Positions 24,718 through 32,587 of a stretch of 64,000 bases of DNA are shown here, piece by piece; the first letter of the stretch is position 1; each line of letters begins with the position of its first letter. A model generated the notes under the pieces. That model searched no databases. It was not told the origin of the DNA and was given only the letters and a program-made list of their open reading frames with translations. A program made the position numbers and the translations under genes. Source of the DNA: an uncultured Bacteroidales bacterium (GTDB taxonomy: Bacteria; Bacteroidota; Bacteroidia; Bacteroidales; F082); assembly GCA_905236635.1 (NCBI GenBank), contig CAJOCJ010000003.1:62001-126000 (forward strand), in the 5' to 3' direction.

Positions 24718-26784
24718 ATGAAAAAGCTTAAATTGTTTTTCGCTTTAATAATTGCATTTATAGTGCCTCTGGCATCATTCGGACAGGTTTATGACCCGGT
24801 GCAGTGGAGCTTTTCATCCGAATCGTTGGGAAACAACGAATACAACGTCATCTTCAAGGCCGACATTGAGGCTGGGTGGCATATCTATTCGCAGGTTCTT
24901 GACGGCGACGGCCCTATCCCGACATCGTTCCTGTTTACCGAAGACTCCAACTATGAGAGAATAGGCGAGGTGATGGAAGGCGAGGCTATCGTCCATTACG
25001 ACAAGGCTTTCGAGATGGATTTGAAATATTTCGAGAAAGAAGCGATATTCACCCAAAAAGTCAAGGTGCTTGGGAAAGAACCGATTGCCGTGAAAGGCGA
25101 ACTGGAGTACATGGTTTGCAACGACGGCATGTGCCTCCCTCCGACAGTGGTGGAATTCGATATCAACCTCAAAGGCGAGGCCATTGCTGCTGCTGAAACA
25201 GTAGATAATGCTGAGACTGAGGCAAATACCGGCGACAGTCTTCTCGGAATGATTCTACAGGCTATCTTGTGGGGCTTGGCAGCATTGCTCACCCCGTGTG
25301 TCTTCCCGATGATCCCGATGACGGTGTCGTTCTTCCTGCATGGCAGCGAAAACAAGGCAGCAGGCCGCTTCAAAGCCATTATGTACTTCGTTTTCATAGT
25401 GTTGCTTTACACCCTGCCAATCGCTATCATCATCATGGTGACATGGATATTTGGTGGCGATAGCGTCACAGGCGATATATTCAATTGGTTATCAACACAT
25501 TGGCTTCCGAATATCATCTTCTTCTTGGTGTTTATGATCTTCGCCGCCTCGTTCTTCGGAGCATTCGAGATAGTGCTCCCGAGCAGCCTGGTCAACAAAT
25601 CGGATGCCAAATCTGACAAGAAAGGTCTCGCTGGAGTCTTCTTCATGGCATTGACACTCGTTCTCGTGTCGTTTGCCTGCACGGGTCCTATCGTCGGCAC
25701 CGTGCTCATCAAATCGACATCAGGTGAGTTCTGGACCCCGATTCTCACGATGTTCTGCTATGCCTGCACATTCGCATTGCCGTTTGCACTCTTCGCATTG
25801 TTCCCGTCGATGCTGAAAAACCTGCCTAAGAGCGGCGGTTGGCTCAACACGGTGAAGGTGATCCTCGGTTTCATCGAGGTCGCGCTGGGATTCAAGTTCT
25901 TGAGTGTCGCTGACCAGACCTACCACTGGCATCTGCTCGACCGCGAGGTGTATCTCGGCATCTGGATAGTGTGTTTCGCTATGCTCGGTTTCTACCTTCT
26001 TGGTAAAATCAGATTCAAAAACGACGACCCTGTCGAGTCTATCGGCGTGGGACGTCTGATATTGAGTATCATTACGTTTACCTTTGTGGTATATATGATT
26101 CCTGGAATGTGGGGCGCTCCTTTGAAGGCTCTCTCGGGTTATCTGCCACCACAACAGACCCTCGACTTCGACCTCAAGCGTATCAATCAGGAAAATGCTG
26201 ACAAGGTTATCGATTATATCCAGCAGAATATGAAAGCGGTGCCGGCGGCTCAATCTGAGCAGACTGAAGCAAAACCGACGGCAGAGCTATGCGAGGAACC
26301 GCGTTTCAACGATATCTTCCATCTGCCTCACGGATTGAAAGGCTACTTTGACTATGAGCAGGCATTGGCATGCGCTAAGGCACAAAACAAGCCGCTGTAC
26401 GTCGATTTCACCGGCCACGGATGCGTCAACTGCCGTGAGATGGAGGCTAACGTCTGGAGCGATCCGCGTGTGCTTAAGATGTTGCGTGAAGACTTTATCA
26501 TCGTGGCACTTTATGTCGATGACAAGACCAAACTCCCTGAGGAAGAATGGGTTATGGGTTGCGATGGCAAGATGAAGAAGACTATCGGTCGTAAATATGC
26601 CGACTTCCAGATCTCGAAATTCGGCACCAACGCCCAGCCGTACTACTGCCTCATGGGACATAATGGCGAGCTTCTCCACGAACCTCGTGCCTACAACCTC
26701 GACAAAGACGGCTTCGTCCAGTTCCTGAAAGAAGGCCTCGACAACTTCAAAAACGGGGTTTCAGTTAGAAACATTAACGAATAG
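24718..26784 (+). CDS. dsbD: DsbD-like thiol:disulfide interchange protein
   Basis: 688 residues, moving reducing power across the inner membrane to the periplasm. A signal peptide is followed by an N-terminal periplasmic domain (about 20-160, active-site candidates in MVCNDGMCLPP). A DsbD/CcdA-type membrane domain follows (about 175-480, with LLTPCVFPMIPMTV and FACTGPIVGTVL carrying the conserved Cys). A C-terminal thioredoxin domain has VDFTGHGCVNCREMEANVW, in which CVNC is the redox pair. A Lys/Glu-rich linker near 500-540 separates membrane and thioredoxin parts. It has its own consensus promoter and terminator. Confidence 0.93.
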   Translation: MKKLKLFFALIIAFIVPLASFGQVYDPVQWSFSSESLGNNEYNVIFKADIEAGWHIYSQVLDGDGPIPTSFLFTEDSNYERIGEVMEGEAIVHYDKAFEMDLKYFEKEAIFTQKVKVLGKEPIAVKGELEYMVCNDGMCLPPTVVEFDINLKGEAIAAAETVDNAETEANTGDSLLGMILQAILWGLAALLTPCVFPMIPMTVSFFLHGSENKAAGRFKAIMYFVFIVLLYTLPIAIIIMVTWIFGGDSVTGDIFNWLSTHWLPNIIFFLVFMIFAASFFGAFEIVLPSSLVNKSDAKSDKKGLAGVFFMALTLVLVSFACTGPIVGTVLIKSTSGEFWTPILTMFCYACTFALPFALFALFPSMLKNLPKSGGWLNTVKVILGFIEVALGFKFLSVADQTYHWHLLDREVYLGIWIVCFAMLGFYLLGKIRFKNDDPVESIGVGRLILSIITFTFVVYMIPGMWGAPLKALSGYLPPQQTLDFDLKRINQENADKVIDYIQQNMKAVPAAQSEQTEAKPTAELCEEPRFNDIFHLPHGLKGYFDYEQALACAKAQNKPLYVDFTGHGCVNCREMEANVWSDPRVLKMLREDFIIVALYVDDKTKLPEEEWVMGCDGKMKKTIGRKYADFQISKFGTNAQPYYCLMGHNGELLHEPRAYNLDKDGFVQFLKEGLDNFKNGVSVRNINE

Positions 26785-26791
26785 TATCCTC

Positions 26792-26822
26792 TTGTCATTT
26801 CGAGCGAAGTCGAGAAATCTTT
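26792..26822. repeat. REP-like palindromic element, copy 3
   Basis: TGTCATTTCGAGCGAAG followed by TCGAGAAATCTT is the shortest version of the repeat seen at 23235 and 24063, again directly after a gene. The arms TTTCGA and TCGAGAAA can pair. Confidence 0.65.
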
Positions 26823-26825
26823 AAT

Positions 26826-26863
26826 AAGCAGGGACATTGTTATTAGCTTTGTCCCTGCTTTTG
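26826..26863 (+). terminator. Intrinsic terminator after the DsbD-like gene
   Basis: Arms AAGCAGGGACA (26826-26836) and TGTCCCTGCTT (26850-26860) form an 11-bp perfect stem with a 13-nt loop, followed by TTG. Confidence 0.85.
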
Positions 26864-26893
26864 TAAACCAAAAAACATAAAATTTTTCATTTT

Positions 26894-26926
26894 TTTGTGA
26901 TTTCTTAAATTATTTCACTATCTTTG
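26894..26926 (+). promoter_or_regulatory. Consensus promoter of a structured RNA
   Basis: TTTG at 26894-26897 and TATCTTTG (then C) at 26919-26926, spacing 21 nt. This is one of the best promoters in the window. The predicted start is near 26933, about 370 nt before the next coding start, so the transcript begins with non-coding sequence. Confidence 0.78.
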
Positions 26927-26930
26927 CAGT

Positions 26931-27199
26931 GTCATCAGTCTCAAAGGCTAATGGCAGACATATTGGAAAGACGTTGATCTAACGTTTTATCTGCGGTGTA
27001 TCGAATCTGGTAAATTCATAACCATCCGCAAGGTAAAGCAATAGACGGCGTCCATGTGTTTTGTATTATGTTAGGGTGTTGCCTGACACCTATTAATATA
27101 TACAATTCAGCGTGGGCTTCGGCTTTGCTTATCCTCGGATGGTAGGCATACCAGAGCCTGATACACGGGATAGGCATAGTTCAGACTCCCGCGCTTTTT
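26931..27199 (+). ncRNA. Structured non-coding RNA or long 5' leader
   Basis: This is the only gap above 300 nt without a gene (26785-27302). After the promoter the sequence can fold into several well-supported elements: GCAGA/TCTGC (26954-26958 with 26990-26994) around ACGTT/AACGT; a 10-bp bulged hairpin GGT-TAT-GAAT / ATTC-ATA-ACC (26995-27023, 7-nt loop); GGTGT/ACACC (27075-27090); and a long hairpin with outer stem GCGTGGG/CCCGCGC (27110-27116, 27188-27194), a bubble of 10 and 12 nt, and inner stem GCTTATCC/GGATAGGC (27127-27134, 27168-27175). A T-tract follows (27195-27199). The promoter-to-terminator layout suggests an independent RNA. A long hairpin with an internal bubble is reminiscent of 6S RNA, but I cannot assign a family. 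Confidence 0.68.
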
Positions 27200-27302
27200 C
27201 TTTTATGTTTCAATGATTTTAACAGTTTTGATATTTCGGCATTGGGAGTCTGCCGACTAATAAAGTATTGGCAATATAATTATTAACTAAACTATTAAAA
27301 TC

Positions 27303-27926
27303 ATGAAAAAGTTACATTTATTTGGAATGGCAGTGCTCGGAGCATTGGTATTAGTAAGCTGCGGAAGCTCAAAAAATCTTGCAGTGGAATCAAGAACTGA
27401 AAAAGCTACAAGCCTTGAAGGCGAGAAAGTTGTCGTAGAAAATACAAAACTGCAGGGCATTGAAATGGTTGACGATCTTAGCGATGATGGTACCAAGATG
27501 GTGAAAGTTGCTTACAAATGGTACGCTGGCATTGGCAAGGCTAACGATAAGCAGACTGCAATTGAGATGGCAGAATTGGAAGCGCGTGCAACTATCTCAC
27601 GTGTTGTCGAAAACGCCGTTCTGGCGGAGTCGGAACGCGGAAGCGTGGTGAACAACGGCGATGTGCAGAAAGCGCTCAAATCACACTGGCAGCAGGTGAG
27701 CATGAGCATACAGAACGCATGCGAGCCATTCGGTGACACAAAAATTGAATACAGCCCATCGACAAAGATGTACACCGTTACACAGAAAGTTGGAATTCGT
27801 GGCGACAAATTCCAGAAAATGCTCAACAACGCAGGCAATTACAAACCTTCATCACTGCAAGGGGATGAACTTCAGCAGTTCATCGACGTCAACAAGTCAA
27901 TCATGGAAGCGGCAAAAGGCAACTAA
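27303..27926 (+). CDS. LPP20-like lipoprotein, paralogue A1
   Basis: 207 residues with a lipobox (ALVLVSC, Cys about residue 20) and then GSSKN. The body holds YKWYAGIGKANDKQTAIEMAELEARATISRVVENAV. This is the repeated-Ala, Glu-rich helix of LPP20/FlgP-like lipoproteins, in which the N-terminal half of the domain is an alpha/beta plait. EPFGDTKIEYSPSTKMYTVTQKVGIRGDKF is near-identical to the protein at 28931, so the two are duplicates flanking a third member. This one is lipidated; its sister is not. Function is unknown; outer-membrane localisation is likely. Confidence 0.8.
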   Translation: MKKLHLFGMAVLGALVLVSCGSSKNLAVESRTEKATSLEGEKVVVENTKLQGIEMVDDLSDDGTKMVKVAYKWYAGIGKANDKQTAIEMAELEARATISRVVENAVLAESERGSVVNNGDVQKALKSHWQQVSMSIQNACEPFGDTKIEYSPSTKMYTVTQKVGIRGDKFQKMLNNAGNYKPSSLQGDELQQFIDVNKSIMEAAKGN

Positions 27927-27929
27927 ACC

Positions 27930-28934
27930 ATGAAGAAGATTTTAGCTATAGCGTTGCTGCTACTCGCCGGGTGTTTCGCGAAAGCGCAGAACTATCCGTC
28001 GGAATGGGTGAGATATACCTCCGACGGGTATTTCCATGACATAGAAAGCGCTGATACCAAGCAGGAAGCACTTGATTTGGCCCGCTTCAACTTAGCCAAA
28101 CAGATTCAGGTTAGAGTGATAGAGGTGAGCCAGATGGATAAAAATGTGATTGACGGACGTTCAAGTATTTTCTACAACTCATCGAAAAAATTATCGACGG
28201 ATGTTGATATGAATCTCGCCAAGTCGTTTGACAAATACGACAGCACAACCAGAAAACATCAAGTTATCCTTTATATTAATAAGGAAGAGGCTTGCTATTT
28301 CTATGAAAATGAAATTAAAATGCTCGTCAACAATATAAAAAATTGTGTTACTATAGCTGACAATTACAGCAGCCAAGGCTTCAAAACCAAGGCTAAAGAA
28401 GAGCTGCAGAATGCAATAAAGATGTTCGACGAAGCAGGAAAGCCTATATTCTGGATCAATGTGTTCGGACTGGATGAAAACAAGATTTTGGAGCATCTTA
28501 ACTCTGTCCACAACGAAGAACAGATTGTGAAACAAAAACTTGCTGAATTGGAATATGGCACGACTTATTGTGTGGTTTGTAATGCCGACAATTTCGGAAA
28601 GAACTACCCCAAGTTGCAAAACGAGATTAAAGGTGAACTTTCCGCATCGGGATGCAACTTCGTTGACGACCCCAACCAGGCCGATTACGTGATTTACATC
28701 GACGCATCATCGAGAGAATACAATAAAGTAAGCAACGCTGGAGGTGATGCATATTTTACATACGTCGATGCGGCGGTTTCGATTGACAAAAAAGCTACTG
28801 GGCAGCGCATTTTTGAAGATGAGATTTCTGTAAAAGGTTCACATACATTGAGTTACAACGAGGCTGGCCGCGACGGTTACAAAAAAATAAGCAAGGAAAT
28901 CAGTAATATGTTAAAAGAGAACATCAAACTATGA
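27930..28934 (+). CDS. LPP20-family secreted protein
   Basis: 334 residues with a signal peptide ending near FAKAQ (about residue 20; a Cys lies in LLAGCFAKA, so lipidation is not excluded). The N-terminal LPP20 domain has DGYFHDIESADTKQEALDLARFNLAKQIQVRV. A helical middle part (about 110-170) follows, then a C-terminal alpha/beta domain with QADYVIYIDASSREYNK and FTYVDAAVSIDKKATGQRIFEDEISVKG, a CsgG/LpoB-like strand order. It begins 3 nt after the previous stop and overlaps the next start (ATGA). Confidence 0.78.
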   Translation: MKKILAIALLLLAGCFAKAQNYPSEWVRYTSDGYFHDIESADTKQEALDLARFNLAKQIQVRVIEVSQMDKNVIDGRSSIFYNSSKKLSTDVDMNLAKSFDKYDSTTRKHQVILYINKEEACYFYENEIKMLVNNIKNCVTIADNYSSQGFKTKAKEELQNAIKMFDEAGKPIFWINVFGLDENKILEHLNSVHNEEQIVKQKLAELEYGTTYCVVCNADNFGKNYPKLQNEIKGELSASGCNFVDDPNQADYVIYIDASSREYNKVSNAGGDAYFTYVDAAVSIDKKATGQRIFEDEISVKGSHTLSYNEAGRDGYKKISKEISNMLKENIKL

Positions 28935-29491
28935 AAAAAGGTGTATTTTTCGCAATTATGTTTGTGGCATTTACTATGGCAGCCACAGCCCAGAACACGA
29001 CAAAAACCATTAAGACAAACGGTATTGAGATGGTTGATACCATGAACGACGACGGAACCGACCTGATAAAGCGTCCTTATCGTTGGTTTGCAGGAATTGC
29101 TGAAGCCGATGTCGAGTCTGTGGCTGTTGAAATGGCGCAACTTGAGGCATACGCTGCCGTTTCACGAGTCATTGAAAATGTTGTAACAACAAAAGCAGAG
29201 CGTTCAACACTCGCTGTTGACGGCAAGGTGGCAAAAGCATTGAAATCGTATTGGGAACAGATGAGCTTCAGCATTCAGAAGGCTTGCGAGCCTTTTGGCG
29301 ATACTGAAGTTAACTACAATGACCAGACTGGTTTATATGAAGTTACAGCCAAAGTCGGCATCCGTGGTGACCGTTATGTGAAGCTTCTTGACGGTGCTAA
29401 AAACGCCAAACCTGAAGGTCTTGACAAAGACGAACTCCAAGAGTTTCTTGAGGTTAATGATGCTATCATTGATTCTGCCAAAAGCGATTGA
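28931..29491 (+). CDS. LPP20-like secreted protein, paralogue A2
   Basis: 186 residues. Signal peptide MKKGVFFAIMFVAFTMAATAQ without a lipobox. The mature part aligns end to end with the lipoprotein at 27303 (KPYRWFAGIAEADVES-type start, VEMAQLEAYAAVSRVIENVVTTKAER, CEPFGDTEVNYNDQTGLYEVTAKVGIRGDRY). It is probably a periplasmic partner or a decoupled copy. The ATG overlaps the previous stop (ATGA), so the three genes are translated together. Confidence 0.78.
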   Translation: MKKGVFFAIMFVAFTMAATAQNTTKTIKTNGIEMVDTMNDDGTDLIKRPYRWFAGIAEADVESVAVEMAQLEAYAAVSRVIENVVTTKAERSTLAVDGKVAKALKSYWEQMSFSIQKACEPFGDTEVNYNDQTGLYEVTAKVGIRGDRYVKLLDGAKNAKPEGLDKDELQEFLEVNDAIIDSAKSD

Positions 29492-29513
29492 TATTGAATA
29501 AGAAATGTTGAAT

Positions 29514-30785
29514 ATGAAAAGATTTCTGATTTTTACAGCCATGATAATGCTTTCGGCGGTTGTTATGGCACAGAATACAAAAAAAATTGCAATCCTTGAA
29601 ACAATTGACAAGGAAAACAAGGTCGAATATGGAGTGGAATTTCTGTTGCGCGGTTATTTGACTGATGCCATCAACAGAATGCCTGGCTATGAAGGCTATG
29701 ACCGTGTTGATATGGCATCAATAATGGGTGAGCATAATTTTCAACGTACAGGATATGTAAGCGATGCCCAAATCAAGAAACTCGGTGAGATGACTGGCGC
29801 AAGTTATATTATCTTGGCCGAGGCAGCTATGCTTGGTGCTGATAAAATTATTATCAATGCAAAAATCATAGATGTTGAGACAGCTCGAATAGAGAATACA
29901 GCAAGACCGAAGATGGCAAATGTGAGCGACGATAACAGCATGATAAAAGCATGCGCCGAGCTTGCCATCGAGCTTCTCGGAATGAAAAGCGATACTAGAA
30001 GCGGTAATGGCGGAGGTTCTGGAAGAACTGGAGGAAGTTATTCTCAAGGCCAAAACTTTACTGAAACGGCCTTCGGCATGAATATGAAAATGGTTTATGT
30101 TGAGGGAGGAACCTTCACCATGGGCTGTACTGGCGAACAAGGCAGCGAGTGTGAAAGCGACGAGTCGCCCAACAGAAGAACTACAGTTAGTTCTTACTAC
30201 ATAGGCATGCTTGAGGTAACACAAAGCCAATGGGAAGCTGTGATGGGAACAACAATTTACCAGCAAAGGAATAAAGTTAACTCAAGTTGGTCGTTATATG
30301 GAACTGGTGCCGATTACCCTATGTATTACGTGAGTTGGGAAGAGGCAAAAGAATTCTGTTTGCGTCTAAGCCGACAGACAGGTAAGACTTACCGGCTGCC
30401 GACCGAGGCTGAATGGGAGTATGCTGCTCGTGGCGGCAACAAGAATGAAGGCACAAAATACAGTGGTGGATGGAGCATCGGTAGTGTCGGATGGTACACT
30501 GATAACAGCGGTCATTCTACTCATCCATGTGGCACTAAAATGGGCAACGCATTGGGAATCTACGATATGAGTGGCAATGTGTGGGAGTGGTGCGAGGACT
30601 GGTACGGGCCGTATCTGGCATACGACACGGACAACCCTAAAGGAGCCACTTCGGGCTCGGACCGCGTGCTGCGTGGCGGCGGCTGGTTCTACAACGTCGA
30701 GGGCTGCCGGGTGTCGAGTCGCGGCAGCCGTAGTCCAGGCGATCGCGGCTACTATCTGGGCTTCCGTGTGGTTCTCATCCCTTAG
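29514..30785 (+). CDS. CsgG-like plus FGE/SUMF1-domain protein, copy 1 (variable C-terminus)
   Basis: 423 residues: signal peptide (ending near VMAQ), an N-terminal CsgG/LpoB-like domain (about 20-130, KKIAILETIDKENKVEYGVE, VDMASIMGEHNFQRTGYVSD), a Gly/Ser linker, and an FGE-sulfatase/C-type-lectin domain (about 190-423, MVYVEGGTFTMGCTGEQGS, LPTEAEWEYAARGG, YDMSGNVWEW). In the C-terminal repeat DRVLRGGGW...CRVSSR...GFRVVLIP, only the second of the two FGE cysteines is present (Cys398); the first is Tyr. It is therefore unlikely to be a formylglycine-generating enzyme. ATG 29514 is preferred over the track-type TTG start. A stable inverted repeat lies downstream. Confidence 0.85.
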   Translation: MKRFLIFTAMIMLSAVVMAQNTKKIAILETIDKENKVEYGVEFLLRGYLTDAINRMPGYEGYDRVDMASIMGEHNFQRTGYVSDAQIKKLGEMTGASYIILAEAAMLGADKIIINAKIIDVETARIENTARPKMANVSDDNSMIKACAELAIELLGMKSDTRSGNGGGSGRTGGSYSQGQNFTETAFGMNMKMVYVEGGTFTMGCTGEQGSECESDESPNRRTTVSSYYIGMLEVTQSQWEAVMGTTIYQQRNKVNSSWSLYGTGADYPMYYVSWEEAKEFCLRLSRQTGKTYRLPTEAEWEYAARGGNKNEGTKYSGGWSIGSVGWYTDNSGHSTHPCGTKMGNALGIYDMSGNVWEWCEDWYGPYLAYDTDNPKGATSGSDRVLRGGGWFYNVEGCRVSSRGSRSPGDRGYYLGFRVVLIP

Positions 30786-30826
30786 TTTAACTCAGGAACA
30801 ATCCGCATTGACTTAAGCCAGGGGAA

Positions 30827-30901
30827 GCGCAGGATAACTTGAAACGGAACAGACTCGAGCGAGGGACGAGCCGAGTCGTGTAGTGAATAGTAATCCTGCG
30901 C
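30827..30901 (+). repeat. Large nested inverted repeat after FGE copy 1
   Basis: Perfect 9-bp arms GCGCAGGAT (30827-30835) and ATCCTGCGC (30893-30901) enclose a second 6-bp inverted repeat GACTCG / CGAGTC (30852-30857, 30872-30877). There is no U tract, so it is not a simple terminator. It occupies the 150-nt gap between the two FGE genes; the rest of that gap holds nothing else recognisable. Confidence 0.65.
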
Positions 30902-30935
30902 TGAATTGATATTTGAAACAAAATAGTTATTAAAT

Positions 30936-32171
30936 ATGAAAAGACATCTATTTATTACAGCCTTGATGATGCTTTCGGCAATTGCCATGGCGCAAAACAC
31001 AAAGAAAGTGGCAATCCTTGAGACAGTTGACAAAGAAAACAAAGTGGCTTACGGAGTTAAACTTCAGTTGAGAAGCAGTTTGACATACGCCATATCAAGT
31101 ACGCCCGGATATGAAGGCTACGACAGAGTTGATATGTCGTCTATAATGGGCGAGCACAATTTCCAACGCACTGGTTATGTCAGTGACGCACAAATTAAAA
31201 AACTCGGTGAGATGACAGGCGCAAGCTCCATTTTGGTTGCTGAAGCAGCCATATACGACGCTTCTCATATCATTGTCACCGCAAAAATCCTGAATGTTGA
31301 GACAGCAAGTGTCGAGAACTCGGCACCGCCACAAATTGCCGGTACCGACCCTGAAGCTATGCAGAACGCCTGCAACCAACTGGCTGCTAAATTGCTCGGC
31401 AACAGTAGCAGCTCGATGGCTTATAATGCTGGAAGAACTGGAGGCAACGCATATTCAGGAAGCCAAGGTGCGGCAACATTGACATTCACAGTTGGTGGTG
31501 TTAGCTTTGAGATGATAAAGGTGGAGGCTGGCACATTCACTATGGGATGCACAAGCGAACAGGGAAGTGATTGTTATGATGACGAGAAACCATATCACCG
31601 TGTGACAATCTCACAGGATTATTACATTGGAAAGTTTGAGGTGACGCAGGAGCTTTATGAGGCAGTGATGGGCATTAACCCGAGCAGTTGGAAGGCTTTC
31701 GACCGTCCCGTTGAGAATGTCAGCTGGAACGATGCGCAGGAGTTCTGTGCCGAACTGAGCCGTATGACAGGCCGCAGGTTCACGTTGCCCACGGAAGCGG
31801 AATGGGAATACGCTGCACGTGGCGGCAATAAATCGACCAATGCGAAATACAGCGGGAGCTCGAGCGTGGCGAACGTGGCGTGGTATGACGGCAACAGCGG
31901 CAGCCAGACGCATCCTGTGGGAAGACTCCGCCCCAACGAGCTCGGCATATACGACATGAGCGGTAATGTGTGGGAATGGTGCCTCGACTGGTTCGGAAAC
32001 TACAGCAGTGCGAGCCAGACCGACCCCATGGGACCAGGTTCGGGCTCCGGCCGCGTGCTCCGTGGTGGTAGCTGGGGCAGCAGTGCGAGGGGCTGCCGCG
32101 TTACGGGTCGGAACGGCTATGCCCCCGGCAACCGGAACCACTACGGCGGCATCCGTGTCGTTCTCCATTAG
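30936..32171 (+). CDS. CsgG-like plus FGE/SUMF1-domain protein, copy 2 (variable C-terminus)
   Basis: 411 residues with the same architecture as copy 1. The N-terminal domains are nearly identical (RVDMSSIMGEHNFQRTGYVS, IKKLGEMTGAS), showing recent duplication. The FGE domain has MIKVEAGTFTMGCTSEQGS, LPTEAEWEYAARGG and YDMSGNVWEW. Its C-terminal block (about 372-410) reads GRVLRGGSW...GCRVTGR...YGGIRVVLH and differs from copy 1 mainly at discrete codons. Only one FGE Cys is kept (Cys387). It is probably a surface or periplasmic binding protein. The gene ends the accessory cluster. Confidence 0.85.
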   Translation: MKRHLFITALMMLSAIAMAQNTKKVAILETVDKENKVAYGVKLQLRSSLTYAISSTPGYEGYDRVDMSSIMGEHNFQRTGYVSDAQIKKLGEMTGASSILVAEAAIYDASHIIVTAKILNVETASVENSAPPQIAGTDPEAMQNACNQLAAKLLGNSSSSMAYNAGRTGGNAYSGSQGAATLTFTVGGVSFEMIKVEAGTFTMGCTSEQGSDCYDDEKPYHRVTISQDYYIGKFEVTQELYEAVMGINPSSWKAFDRPVENVSWNDAQEFCAELSRMTGRRFTLPTEAEWEYAARGGNKSTNAKYSGSSSVANVAWYDGNSGSQTHPVGRLRPNELGIYDMSGNVWEWCLDWFGNYSSASQTDPMGPGSGSGRVLRGGSWGSSARGCRVTGRNGYAPGNRNHYGGIRVVLH

Positions 32172-32246
32172 TTAACTACGACAAAATCAATTATATTAAG
32201 CTAAAAACGGTTGATTATAATGAAACGTAGCAAGCCGCGAAATGTA

Positions 32247-32301
32247 GAAGTGCACGGACGTGCATCTTCGAAATGAGAGGCAAGCGAAGCCTCCGGATTT
32301 T
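32247..32301 (+). repeat. Two hairpins after FGE copy 2
   Basis: Hairpin one (32247-32269): GAAGTGCAC and GTGCA(T)CTTC pair over 9 bp with one bulge and a GGAC loop. Hairpin two (32277-32293): GAGGC / GCCTC with loop AAGCGAA, followed by CGGATTTTTG, which is terminator-like. This kind of hairpin after a variable repeat is also known from retroelement target sites. Confidence 0.5.
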
Positions 32302-32342
32302 TGTTAACATTTTTTAACATTTCTTTCTTTTTTCTGCAAATT

Positions 32343-32546
32343 ATGTTAAAAATTGTTAAAAACGGAACAGTTCAACTTGAAGTGCAATTAGTTGATGACA
32401 ATGTGTGGCTTACACAGTCCCAAATATCAGAATTGTTTCAAAAAGATATATCGGTGATATCCAGACATATCAAAATATTTATAAAGAGTCCAGTCATTAA
32501 GAATTATATGTTGCTTGAGAAAGAAACTATCCTGTCAATCTTGTAA
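32343..32546 (+). pseudogene. RhuM-family gene remnant
   Basis: The frame translates as VKNGTVQLEVQLVDDNVWLTQSQISELFQKDISVISRHI, which is the N-terminus of RhuM-family proteins (normally over 300 residues; often on mobile DNA). After RHI the family sequence NIYKE is found in a different frame (QNIYKES then stop), and the original frame continues with unrelated residues to a stop at 32546. So a frameshift and truncation have destroyed it. It marks the edge of an accessory region. Confidence 0.72.
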
Positions 32547-32553
32547 ACTAAAA

Positions 32554-32576
32554 GAGACGGGCTTGCCTCGTCTCTC
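32554..32576. terminator. Weak hairpin between the RhuM remnant and the dipeptidase gene
   Basis: AGAGACGGGC and GCC(T)CGTCTCT form a 10-bp stem with one bulge. It has no clear U tract, so termination in either direction is uncertain. Confidence 0.4.
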
Positions 32577-32587
32577 TATCTTCAAAA

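Noticed and set aside
26931-27199. tmRNA, RNase P RNA or a cobalamin riboswitch
   Set aside because: No tRNA-like ends, no GAGGAAAGTCC P4 block and no B12 box are seen; the family stays open.
29514-32171. Calling the two proteins formylglycine-generating enzymes
   Set aside because: The first of the two catalytic cysteines is replaced by Tyr or Ser; the position is one of the variable ones.
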